The notes under the pieces were generated by a model that was given only the letters and a program-made list of their open reading frames with translations, had not been told where the DNA came from and made no database searches. Both the position numbers and the translations under genes were made by a program. From NCBI GenBank assembly GCA_963787285.1, contig CAWBCM010000003.1, positions 62,001 to 126,000 on the forward strand: a DNA stretch of 64,000 nt. The letters run 5' to 3'. Below are positions 17,774 through 27,708 of the stretch, piece by piece; the stretch's first letter is position 1, and each line of letters begins with the position of its first letter. Origin of the DNA: JAHEJN01 sp963787285. Lineage in GTDB: Bacteria > Actinomycetota > Acidimicrobiia > Acidimicrobiales > JAHEJN01.

Positions 17774-19229
17774 TGCGCAGACGCTCCCACGACCGCGACC
17801 CGGCGAATGCGCGAGAAGGTCCGCGGTCGGGTCAGGCCCTCGCCGGTCGGGCTGGCGATCGAGAACGACGTGAACCCCTCGCCGCCCTCGCCGAGCCCGG
17901 CGAAGTTCGGGCCGTTGGCGACCAGGATCGAGCAGTTCATGGCTCGGCGCCATGGTGGTGATCGTGTCGACGTTGGTCGAGTGGATCGAGGCCGTGTGGC
18001 GGAAGCCGTGCTCGGAGCGCACCGCCAGATCGATGGCCGCGTCGACGTCGCTGACCCGGACGACCGGCATCACCGGCATCATCTGCTCGGTCCACACCAG
18101 GCTGTGCTCGGCGGGCACCTCGGCGACCAGCAGCCGCACGTCGCCGTCGACGGCGACGCCGATCTCGGCCAGGAGGGCGGCGGCGTTCTTGCCGATCCAC
18201 GCCGGGTTGATCGCCCCCGGCTTGTTGGGCGCCCCCATCTCGTTGAAGATCACCCGCTCGAGCCGCCGCAGCTCGTGCTCCTTCAGGCGATAGGCCCCGG
18301 CGCTGCACCATCGCCCGCACCAGCGCGTCGGCGACGGTGTCGACGACGATCGTGGTCTTCTCGTCGACGCAGACGATGTTGTTGTCGAACGATGCGCCGC
18401 GCACGATGTCGCGGGCGGCCTGCTCGATGTCGGCGGTCTGATCGACGACCGCCGGCGGGTTGCCCGGGCCGGCGGTGATCGCCTTCTTCGGGTGCGCAGC
18501 GCCTCGCCGACCACGGCCGGACCGCCGGTGACGAGCAGCACCCGCACGTCGGGGTGCGCCATCAGCTCCCTGCGCCGACTCGAGCGTCGGGTTGGGCACC
18601 GCGGTGATCAGGTCGGGCGGCCCGCCGGCGCCGACGATCGCCCGGTTGAGGAGCTGGATGTTCTCGACCGAGACCAGCCTGGCGCCGGGGTGCACGTTGA
18701 ACGTGACCGCGTTGCCGGCGGCGATCATCGCGATGCTGTTGTTGATGATCGTCGAGGTCGGATTGGTCGTCGGGGTGATCGAGCCGATGACGCCGTACGG
18801 GCGCGTACTCGGTGACCATCATGCCCCCGTCGCCGGTGACGGCCTGCGGCTCGAGGTCCTCGGGGCCCGGGGTCTTGGTGGTGACCATCAGGTTCTTCTG
18901 CACCTTGTCCTCGGCCCGGCCGAGGCCGGTCTCGGCGTGGGCCATGTAGGCCAGCCGCTCGCCCTCGCGCAGCATCGCGGCCCGCATCGCCTCGACGATC
19001 ACCCGACGCGAGTCGAGCCCCATGCCCGCGGTAGGCCTCGAACGCCGCGGGCCGCCGCGACGGCGGCGTCGATCGATGGGGTAGATGCCGTCGCCCAGCA
19101 ACGCCTTGGCTCGGCGCCGAGATCGTCGGCCGCCCGCAGCCCGGGACCGCGCTCGCCGGCGCCCTCGGCGGCGGCGACCCGGCCGCTGCACCCGGTGATG
19201 ATCGACTGGATCTCGTCGTCGTTCAGCAC
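17766..19229 (-). CDS. CoA-acylating aldehyde dehydrogenase of the microcompartment (PduP/EutE type)
   Basis: Oxidises acetaldehyde to acetyl-CoA with NAD+ and CoA inside the shell. Recognisable blocks in order: N-terminal NDDEIQSIITGCSGRVAA, then AETGLGRAEDKVQKNL, PTTNPTSTIINNSIAMIAAG, NAVTFNVHPGAR, KKAITAGPGNPP, SFDNNIVCVDEK with the catalytic cysteine, EHSLVWTEQMMPVMPVVRV, and the C-terminal GEGLTRPRTFSRIRRVAVVG. GTG 19229 starts 10 nt after the upstream BMC-P stop. At least seven +/-1 indels interrupt the frame (near 19115, 19040, 18800, 18570, 18500, 18300, 17945). The N-terminal helix resembles an encapsulation peptide. Confidence 0.85.
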
Positions 19230-19238
19230 GGACGTCGC

Positions 19239-19528
19239 TCACTTCTCGTACACCGTCTCGCCGTCGACTCTCCCAGGTGTCGACGATCGCCATGATGACG
19301 GCGTCGCACGGACGGTTCTGGGTCATCGCCGGTCTGGCGGGCCGAGCTGCCGGTCGCGTACATCACGACCTCGCCGACGCCGGCACCGACCGCGTCGACG
19401 GCCACGACGTAGCCGCCGGTCTCGGTGTTGTCGACGCCGAGCTGGCGCACGACGAGCATCGTGAGCCCGTCCATGAGCGGCTCCTTCTGACTCGCGACGA
19501 CGGTGCCGGTCACTCGGCCGAGCAGCAT
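19239..19528 (-). CDS. BMC-P shell pentamer (EutN/CcmL family), first copy
   Basis: Begins MLLGRVTGTVVASQKEPLMD at ATG 19528, then GLTMLVVRQL, GGYVVAVDAVGAGVGEVVMY and the family signature ATGSSARQT. Indels near 19340 and 19275 separate this from CDAVIMAIVDTWE and the end DGETVYEK at stop 19239. Length (about 96 residues) fits EutN/CcmL. It would occupy pentameric vertices. It sits between the BMC-H gene and the aldehyde dehydrogenase gene. Confidence 0.85.
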
Positions 19529-19580
19529 GGTCGTCTCACCTCCCGGCGGCGCCAACGCGTTGTGCGGGGGTCGCACGGGA

Positions 19581-19884
<304 letters not shown>

Positions 19885-19955
19885 CTCTGGCTCCCTTCAT
19901 TGCTTGTCTGATCGTGTGTTCGACGGATCTCGTCCGTGACCGATGTCGGCGCTCC

Positions 19956-21419
<1,464 letters not shown>

Positions 21420-21423
<4 letters not shown>

Positions 21424-22013
21424 GCATCGGTCCTGACGTACAGCTCTTCGATCTCGCTGATCAGGGCCACCCGGCGGAGGTGGCGGTCGCCGCCCCACGG
21501 GGTGGCCAGCCACTCCTGCACGATCTGCCAGGCGAGCGCCGGGCCGGTGAGGCCGGCGCCGAGCGTGAGCACGTTGGCGCGGTTGTGTTCGCGGCTGTTG
21601 CGCGCCGTCGAGAGGTCGTAGCAGGCCGCCGCCCGCACGCGCGGGATCTTGTTGGCGACCATCGCCGAGCCGATGCCGGCGCCGTCGATCATGATGCCCG
21701 CCGCGCACGTCGCCCGTGGCCGACCCGGCGGGCGACCGCGTGGGCGAAGTCGGGGTAGTCGCACGCCTCGGTGCTGTCGGTGCCGCAGTCGTCGACCGCC
21801 CAGCCGGCGTCGACGAGCTTGGCCGTCGAGCGCCTGCTTGAGGGCGAACCCGCCGTGATCGGCGCCGATGGCGATGCGTTCCTCGGTCTCGGAGCCCGAC
21901 GCGGTGGGCGTCGAGGCGACCCCCGCCGGCGTGGGCCCGTCGAGCACACCCGCGAGCACGCGCGCCACCAGCTGGCGAACTTCGCTCTCGAACTCTGCTT
22001 GCTCGGCAGTCAT
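21420..22013 (-). CDS. RpiB/LacAB-family sugar-phosphate isomerase of the microcompartment
   Basis: First gene of the operon. The RpiB core starts at ERIAIGADHGGFALKQALD and, after an indel near 21830, continues KLVDAGWAVDDCGTDSTEAC and DYPDFAHAVARRVG; after another near 21712 it gives IMIDGAGIGSAMVANKIPRV, then NSREHNRANVLTLGAG. This fold isomerises aldose and ketose phosphates. An N-terminal extension of about 45 residues (MTAEQAEFESEVRQLVARVL, then a Pro/Thr/Ser/Gly linker) looks like an encapsulation helix and tether. Its product feeding DeoC is inferred. ATG 22013 is the start; the stop overlaps deoC. Confidence 0.83.
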
Positions 22014-22101
22014 GGCACGACCCGTGTGGAGTTGTCCGATCCTAGATGCCCGGGGAACTCCGTATCGAACTGGAGCGCTACCCGGTACCGGTGCCGCCGG
22101 C
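22014..22101 (-). promoter_or_regulatory. upstream region of the microcompartment operon
   Basis: This 88-bp gap separates the ATPase stop from the RpiB-like start. It holds an inverted repeat GGAGTT (22028-22033)/AACTCC (22056-22061) and a 10-bp palindrome CCGGTACCGG (22082-22091). A TAGGAT-like -10 element lies inside the first repeat. Either repeat could be an operator for the shell operon. The regulator is unknown. Confidence 0.35.
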
Positions 22102-23253
22102 TCACCGCTTCGGCAACCGGCGGCGGACGTACTCGTCGAAGTGGGGGATGGCGAACTCGACCCAGCCGTATCGCGGCGCGTAGATCACCCCTTCGGAGAT
22201 GAGCCGGTCGCGAAAGGCCGCGACCTGGGAGGTCGTTCGTCCCGCGGCGGCCGCGACCTCGCCCGATCGATGCGGACCTGCGCCGAGCGAGGCCAGCGCC
22301 TGGACGTAGCCCACCTCCGATGCCGGGATGCGGGCGATCCTGGCCGCGAAGAACGAGGAGTCGAGCGCATGATCGGCGGCGATCGCCGCCCGCTCGACAT
22401 CGTCGAAGGAGACCGGCTCGTCTTGCGCGGCGTTCCAGACGTGATACGCCCAGGTCTGCACGAAGAACGGAAACCCGTCGGACCGGTCGACGATCGCCTC
22501 GATCGCCTCGGGCGACCACTCGACGCCGATCTCCGCTGCCGGGTCGTTCACCGCCGTACCGACGTCGAGCGCCGAGAGCGGTCCGAGGTCGGCCACGGTG
22601 AACATCCGCTCGGCGTAGGTCGCCGCCTTGGCGACATCGCCCACCAGGTTGGGCAGACCGGCGAGCAGGCAGTAGAGCCCGAGACCGTCCTGTCCGCATC
22701 GGTGGACGCCGGCGAGGATCCGACGGAGATCGTGCGAGTCGAGCATCTGGGCCTCGTCGATGGCGATCATCACTCCCTGGTCGCTCTCGGCCGCGGCAGC
22801 AGCCATGTCGGTCACGACATCGGCCAATGCCTCACGGTCGGGCGTGGCGTCGAGTCGGTCGACGCCGAATCCGGTCCCGGCAACGGTGAGGGTGACCGAC
22901 TCGATCGACCGCAGGGCACGGGTGGCCTTGCCGCTGCGACCGAGATCCTCGACGACCCGTCGGGCCTGGCGCAGAAAACTGCGGAGCGTGTCGTCGCCGC
23001 CCACGGCTTCGACCCGCACCACCCGGAACCCCAGATGCTCGCCCAGGGCGGCGAGCTTGCCGAGCAAAACCGTCTTCCCCACGCCACGAAGGCCGGTGAT
23101 GAGCAGGTGCTGGCTCGAACGGGCCGACGCGAGTCGCCGGAGGCTGATCTCGGCTTCTTCGATGATCGCATCGCGTCCGACGAGCGCGGGTGGCGGGGTG
23201 CCGGCACCGGGTGCGTAGGGATTGGCGATCGGGTCGTAACGTTCTCCAGACAT
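22102..23253 (-). CDS. AAA/Orc1-like ATPase with C-terminal winged helix
   Basis: A 383-residue P-loop protein. Walker A is LLITGLRGVGKTVLLGK at about residues 50-66 and Walker B is VMIAIDEAQM at about 165. The C-terminal region (GRTTSQVAAFRDRLISEGVI, YAPRYGWVEFAIPHF) looks like a winged helix. This layout matches the archaeal-type AAA/Orc1-like ATPases annotated in many bacteria, with unknown cellular role. It lies 88 bp upstream of the shell operon on the same strand, so co-transcription is possible, but no known microcompartment needs such an ATPase. ATG 23253 starts MSGERYDPIA. Confidence 0.82.
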   Translation of the reverse strand: MSGERYDPIANPYAPGAGTPPPALVGRDAIIEEAEISLRRLASARSSQHLLITGLRGVGKTVLLGKLAALGEHLGFRVVRVEAVGGDDTLRSFLRQARRVVEDLGRSGKATRALRSIESVTLTVAGTGFGVDRLDATPDREALADVVTDMAAAAAESDQGVMIAIDEAQMLDSHDLRRILAGVHRCGQDGLGLYCLLAGLPNLVGDVAKAATYAERMFTVADLGPLSALDVGTAVNDPAAEIGVEWSPEAIEAIVDRSDGFPFFVQTWAYHVWNAAQDEPVSFDDVERAAIAADHALDSSFFAARIARIPASEVGYVQALASLGAGPHRSGEVAAAAGRTTSQVAAFRDRLISEGVIYAPRYGWVEFAIPHFDEYVRRRLPKR

Positions 23254-23338
23254 GCCGTGAGATTAGCAGAAGTTGACAAAGTGCAGGCAAATGAGGACGA
23301 CTACTCCCCGCCGGCAGCGTCGTGCGAACCTGGGCATC

Positions 23339-24256
23339 ATGGCTCCCACCAACATCGCGGTCGAACCGAGCTCATGGCGACGTGAAGACCTCGCCGCCGT
23401 CGTGGCAACGGCGGGGGCGACCGTGACCGCGCCGGAGTCGGCAACCGGGCTGATCTGGGCCGATCCCCAGAGTCCCGAAAAGCTCGCACCGATCCTGGCC
23501 CGCAACCCCCAGATCGACTGGGTGCAACTCCCCTACGCCGGCATCGAGCCCTACCTGGACCTCGTGGACGACGGTCGCACATGGACCTGCGGGAAGGGCA
23601 TCTACGCCGAGCCGGTCGCCGAGATGGCCCTGTCCATGCTGTTGGCGGGCTTCCGCGGGCTCGTCACCTACGGGCGCGCCACCTCGTGGGGCCGCCCGAT
23701 CGGAACCGAGCTCCGCGGTGCACGACTGACGATCCTGGGGGGCGGCGGCATCACCGAGCAGCTCCTGCCGCTGCTGTCCCCCTTCGACTGCGACGTCACC
23801 GTCGTGCGCAATCGTCCGAAGGCCCTCGAGGGCGCCACGCGCGTCGTCACGACCGATGCGTTGGACGACGCTCTCCGGACCGCCGACGGCGTCGTGTTGG
23901 CCCTGGCCCTCACCCCCGCCACCACCGGCATCATCGGTCGGGCCGAGCTGGAGGCGATGAGCGACCACGCCTGGCTGGTCAACGTGGCCAGGGGCGCCCA
24001 CGTGGTCACCGACGCGCTGGTCGACGCGCTCGAGGCCGGCACGATCGGGGGAGCCTGCCTCGACGTGACCGATCCCGAACCCCTCCCCGACGGCCATCGG
24101 CTGTGGACGACGGGCAACTGCCTGCTCACGCCCCACGTCGGGAACACGCCCGAGATGGGGATTCGGTTGCTGGCCCGCCGCGTGCGGCAGAACGTGGCGC
24201 GCTACCTCGCCGGTGAAGAACTGCTCGGACCGGTGTACCCCGACCTCGGCTATTGA
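23339..24256 (+). CDS. D-isomer-specific 2-hydroxyacid dehydrogenase
   Basis: A 305-residue NAD(P)-dependent oxidoreductase. The nucleotide-binding region is LTILGGGGITEQLLPLL in place of the common GxGxxG. The catalytic elements are LVNVARGAHVVTDALVDALE (Arg), CLDVTDPEPLPDGH (Glu) and LLTPHVGNTPEMG (His). The N-terminal half has the expected substrate domain (IDWVQLPYAGIEPYL). ATG 23339 (MAPTNIAVEP) is chosen; the frame is open upstream to 23273 but that lead is basic and unlike the family. Substrate is unknown. Confidence 0.88.
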   Translation: MAPTNIAVEPSSWRREDLAAVVATAGATVTAPESATGLIWADPQSPEKLAPILARNPQIDWVQLPYAGIEPYLDLVDDGRTWTCGKGIYAEPVAEMALSMLLAGFRGLVTYGRATSWGRPIGTELRGARLTILGGGGITEQLLPLLSPFDCDVTVVRNRPKALEGATRVVTTDALDDALRTADGVVLALALTPATTGIIGRAELEAMSDHAWLVNVARGAHVVTDALVDALEAGTIGGACLDVTDPEPLPDGHRLWTTGNCLLTPHVGNTPEMGIRLLARRVRQNVARYLAGEELLGPVYPDLGY

Positions 24257-25617
24257 CCCTCGGCGGTGGGCGTCGGCTCCGAAGCAGGCGTCGGCTCGGG
24301 CGCAGGCGTCGGCTCGGGCTCGGGGACGATCTCGTCCTCGCCGATCTCGACCATCTCGACGAAGGACGGCACGCGATCCTCGATGCGAAGCAGGCGCATG
24401 GCCCGGGAGCTGAGATGGGCGGTGCCGGTGAAGGTCACCGTTGCGGCAACCAGTTTCTGGCGGTCGAACGACTCGAGCTCGCCCACGAGTGACTCCAGGT
24501 CGAGGGAACCGGCCCGCTCGGCGGCGAGCGCGAACGCTTCGATGGCATCGGCACCGGTGACCGGGCGCCCCTGGTCGGGACGCTCACCGGTGAACACCTC
24601 GATCTCCGCGAAGAGCTCGTCGACCGCCGGGTCGGGATCGTCGCCGAAGGTCGAGGCGTAGGACAGCACGACCATCTCGCCCGTGCGCTCGACGTTCACG
24701 ATCCAGTCGTCGCCATCCATGGTCGAACCGGCGACGATGGGCGCCTCGAGCCCGGAACGCCGGAGGAACAACACCACGTCCTGACCGACGGTCGTGCCCG
24801 CACACAACACGACCGCGTCGGGAAGCTCGAAGGAGGTGCGCACCAGCGACGCGACGTTCTCCTCGAGGTCGGGGGCCGACTCGACATCGACCTCGAGGCG
24901 ACCGCGGAAGCCCCCTCCTGCGGCCCGGTAGCTCTCCTCGAAGGCGGCGCACTGTGTCTGGGCGTCGGGATCGGTGGAGTCGATGATCATGGTCACGGTG
25001 GTGCCGTACCGCTCGATCACATAGTCGGCCATGAGGACGCCCTCGGCCGCCGACGGCATCGCGAACGAGAACACGTTGCGGCCCGCGACGGCCGGGTTCC
25101 CCCACTCGGGGGTACCGCCGCACGGCGACAGCACCAGTTTCCCGGCTTCGCTGGCCACCTCGATGGCCGGCTTGGCGAACTGGTAGTCGCACGTGACGAG
25201 GAACACCTCGGCGCCGTCGTTCACCAGCTCGTTGGCCGCTTGGAACGAGGCGTTGAGCTGGGACCGCGAGTCGAACTCGGCCAACACGAGCGGACGCCCG
25301 AGCACACCGCCCCGCTCGTTGACCCGGGCGACCTGCACACGCGCCGCCTCGAGCGCCGGGCCGTCGAGATCCTTCATCAGGCCGGTGCGGTCCGAGATGA
25401 CCCCGATGATGATCGCGTTGTCGGGGAACAATTCGGGCGGGGGTTCGGCGTCGGTCGACGAGGCGTCGGGGTCCGCCGGTTCGTCCTGCGTTTCCGTCTC
25501 CGGATCGACCGCGACCGCCGTGGCACTCTCGGGGTTGGCCTCATCAGGTCCCGAGGAGGAGCACGCAGCCGCGAGAACCAGAGTGGCGACGAACATCGCC
25601 ATGCATCGGGATCGCAT
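24250..25617 (-). CDS. ABC-type branched-chain amino acid/amide binding lipoprotein
   Basis: A 455-residue exported receptor of the leucine-binding (periplasmic binding protein type 1) fold. The N-terminus is a lipoprotein signal, MFVATLVLAAAC, ending at the lipid-modified cysteine. An acidic linker follows to about residue 65, then IIIGVISDRTGLMKDLDGP begins the binding domain, with the GAEVFLVTCDYQFAKPAIEV and NVFSFAMPSAAEGVLMADYV segments. The C-terminus is a Pro/Glu repeat (EPTPAPEPTPASEPTP). Permease and ATPase genes are not adjacent. It overlaps the hydroxyacid dehydrogenase gene tail-to-tail by 7 nt. ATG 25617 is used; GTG 25623 is the alternative. Confidence 0.85.
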   Translation of the reverse strand: MRSRCMAMFVATLVLAAACSSSGPDEANPESATAVAVDPETETQDEPADPDASSTDAEPPPELFPDNAIIIGVISDRTGLMKDLDGPALEAARVQVARVNERGGVLGRPLVLAEFDSRSQLNASFQAANELVNDGAEVFLVTCDYQFAKPAIEVASEAGKLVLSPCGGTPEWGNPAVAGRNVFSFAMPSAAEGVLMADYVIERYGTTVTMIIDSTDPDAQTQCAAFEESYRAAGGGFRGRLEVDVESAPDLEENVASLVRTSFELPDAVVLCAGTTVGQDVVLFLRRSGLEAPIVAGSTMDGDDWIVNVERTGEMVVLSYASTFGDDPDPAVDELFAEIEVFTGERPDQGRPVTGADAIEAFALAAERAGSLDLESLVGELESFDRQKLVAATVTFTGTAHLSSRAMRLLRIEDRVPSFVEMVEIGEDEIVPEPEPTPAPEPTPASEPTPTAEGQ

Positions 25618-25641
25618 CGGCACGAGCGTAGGACCCGAGGC

Positions 25642-26670
25642 TCAGTGATCGCGGTCGACCACGAAGCGAGCCAACGAGATGAGCTCGTCGCGGGCATCGC
25701 TTCGGATCTCGATGGTGTCGAGGATGGAGGTGGCAGCGCCGAGGTGCTCGCTTGCGATCAGAGCGGTCGCGGCCCGTGCGCCGGCGTCGTCGAGTATGGC
25801 GATCCCTTCGGCAACGGCTTCGTCGTCGATGTCGTCGTGTGCGAACAGCGCCCGCAGCCGCTCCGCGTCGACTCCCCCCGCCGACAGCGCCAGCACCACC
25901 GGCATCGAGCGCTTGCGCTCACGGAGATCGTTGCCTGCCGCCTTGCCCGTTGCCGCCGGCTCGCCCCAGACACCGAGGATGTCGTCGTGGGCCTGGAAGG
26001 CGATACCGAGCTCCACCCCGAAGTCGTGCAACCCCGACACCACTGCTTCGGACCCACCGGCCATGGTTGCCCCACCAGCGACCCCGAAGGCCAGCAGTGC
26101 TCCGGTCTTGTCGGCTTCCATCGCGACGCACTCGTCGATGGTCACGTCACTGCGCTCGGCGAACCCCATGTCGTTGGACTGACCGCGGATCATTGCCGCC
26201 GTGGCCCGACCGAGGCGTCGAGCCACGGCGGCGCTGGCCGGATGCGGGTTCTCGAGCAGCACCTGGAAGGCGAGGGTGTGGAGCGCGTCGCCGACGATGA
26301 TCGCGTCGCCGGTGGAGAACTGCGTCCAGACCGTTGGCCGATGCCGGCGCTCTACGTCACCGTCGATGATGTCGTCGTGCACCAGGGAGAAATTGTGCAC
26401 CAGTTCGACCGCCACCCCCACCGGTACGGCGAGTGCGTGATCGGCTCCCGCCGCCCGGGCGCCCAGCAGCGCCAGGGCGGAGCGAACGCCCTTGCCACTC
26501 GACTGCTCGGCCGGTTCCCCGTCGGCGCTCGCCCACCCGAAGTGGTAGTCGGCGGGCAGCCGGAGCTCGCAGTCGAGGTTCGCAACCGCCGCCCGCAGGG
26601 CCGGTTCGACGAGGTCGCGGGCCTGTTCGAGAATGGGAGGCGGCGCTGGGGAATGAGACAGCGAGGTCAC
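25642..26670 (-). CDS. polyprenyl diphosphate synthase
   Basis: A 342-residue trans-prenyltransferase that elongates isoprenoid diphosphates. The first aspartate-rich motif is HDDIIDGD near residue 100 and the second is QAHDDILGVWGE near 220, with the GKGVRSALALLGA lysine/arginine region ahead of the first. GTG 26670 gives VTSLSHSPAP, 10 nt downstream of the truncated squalene/phytoene synthase-like gene, so the two are in one operon. The chain length cannot be read with confidence, but residues before the first motif (VELVHNFSLV) are compatible with a geranylgeranyl- or farnesyl-type enzyme. Confidence 0.92.
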   Translation of the reverse strand: MTSLSHSPAPPPILEQARDLVEPALRAAVANLDCELRLPADYHFGWASADGEPAEQSSGKGVRSALALLGARAAGADHALAVPVGVAVELVHNFSLVHDDIIDGDVERRHRPTVWTQFSTGDAIIVGDALHTLAFQVLLENPHPASAAVARRLGRATAAMIRGQSNDMGFAERSDVTIDECVAMEADKTGALLAFGVAGGATMAGGSEAVVSGLHDFGVELGIAFQAHDDILGVWGEPAATGKAAGNDLRERKRSMPVVLALSAGGVDAERLRALFAHDDIDDEAVAEGIAILDDAGARAATALIASEHLGAATSILDTIEIRSDARDELISLARFVVDRDH

Positions 26671-26680
26671 GCGGGCGACG

Positions 26681-27211
26681 CTACCCGACCCGGGGCCGGG
26701 CACTGCGTCGATGGTGGGCCCGGCGCAGGGTGCGGAAGGCGCCGAGCGCCCTGCTGGTCGCCCAGGGACTCGACGGCGTCGAGAACACGTCGGGACGCCG
26801 GGCGATGGCCTGGAGCCGGGCGCGGGCGTCACCCACGAGCCAGCTGACCCGGAGCCGATCGCGGAGGGGCAACGGCCCGATCACCGTGATCGATGCATCG
26901 AGCAGACCATTCGCCCGTTCGACCTCGAAGCGCAGGAGGCGGCGCAGCGGCGCCGGCGCCGGAAGCCGACCCGGTGCGGTCTCGATCAGGTCGCTGGCGA
27001 AGCGTTCGATGTCACGACGAGGCAGGCGCACGACCCCTCGTCGGTGATCATCGACCACCCCGGACAGACGATCGGTCAGTTCGAGTCCGACGACGAGGCT
27101 GCGGCCCGCCCGTCCGGCGTGACGGATCGCACGAGCCAGCACTGGAGGTTCGACCTCGACCCCGTCGACGGTCGCGGCCAGGTGATCGAAGGTGGGCGGA
27201 GGCTCACCCAT
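26681..27211 (-). CDS. squalene/phytoene synthase-like protein, C-terminal half only
   Basis: A 176-residue protein that aligns by eye with the second half of trans-isoprenyl diphosphate head-to-head synthases: SLVVGLELTDRLSGVVDDHR, then RGVVRLPRRDIERF, then RLLRFEVERANGLLDASITV. The usual second Asp motif (NxxRDxxxD) is replaced by TDRLSGVVDDHRRG. The N-terminal half with the first DxxxD motif is absent, and the usual family length is 280-300 residues. ATG 27211 lies 7 nt after the preceding stop. It sits directly upstream of the polyprenyl synthase. It may be an inactive or partner-dependent homologue. Confidence 0.6.
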   Translation of the reverse strand: MGEPPPTFDHLAATVDGVEVEPPVLARAIRHAGRAGRSLVVGLELTDRLSGVVDDHRRGVVRLPRRDIERFASDLIETAPGRLPAPAPLRRLLRFEVERANGLLDASITVIGPLPLRDRLRVSWLVGDARARLQAIARRPDVFSTPSSPWATSRALGAFRTLRRAHHRRSARPRVG

Positions 27212-27218
27212 CACCGGT

Positions 27219-27575
27219 TCACGTCGTGAGCACGGCTGCGGCCGCAGCACGGACCTCGGCGTCTCCCGCCACGATCTCGGCCCGGCACGGACCGGTATCG
27301 GCGACGAGTCGAACGACGATGTCGGACGCGATGAGCGTCGGCGCGTCGCGTCCGGTGCGAAAGTGGCCGGTCGACGTCGGACCGTCCAGCGTCACTCCGG
27401 TGGCGCCGGCATCGAGCAGCGCCTCGACGTCGGCGGCAAGGCGCGGCCGCAGGGTGGATTCGACGACCACCGAACCCAGCTCGCACAAACCGGGAATGAG
27501 CGCCGCCGCCGCCTCGGCCCGGTCGTGATGACCGCCACCGCGCACTTCGACGACGAGTAGGGGCGAACGGCTCAT
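27219..27575 (-). CDS. hypothetical protein, first gene of the isoprenoid operon
   Basis: A 118-residue protein starting MSRSPLLVVE at ATG 27575. It is Ala/Val-rich with alternating strands and helices (DRAEAAAALIPGLCELGSVV, then DVEALLDAGATGVTLDGPTS) and ends AAAAVLTT. No signal peptide or membrane segment is seen. I do not recognise it. The position, 7 nt ahead of the squalene/phytoene synthase-like gene and in one operon with the polyprenyl synthase, hints at an isoprenoid-related role. A link to the missing N-terminal half of the synthase was considered, but no DxxxD motif occurs. Confidence 0.65.
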   Translation of the reverse strand: MSRSPLLVVEVRGGGHHDRAEAAAALIPGLCELGSVVVESTLRPRLAADVEALLDAGATGVTLDGPTSTGHFRTGRDAPTLIASDIVVRLVADTGPCRAEIVAGDAEVRAAAAAVLTT

Positions 27576-27708
27576 AGGGACCGAGTGTACGAGGGTGTAA
27601 ATTCGACAGGTCGCCGTTCCGAACGCGGTCGATACCCTGGGCCGGTCGCCCACGGTCACCGACCCGGACGTGACGCCAGCGGGCGCTGGCCGACCTGGAG
27701 TTCACCGA

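Noticed and set aside
26681..27575. A split squalene/phytoene synthase made by frameshift between 27219-27575 and 26681-27211
   Set aside because: The upstream gene shows no first DxxxD motif or synthase-like N-terminus, so the pair is not a broken single gene.
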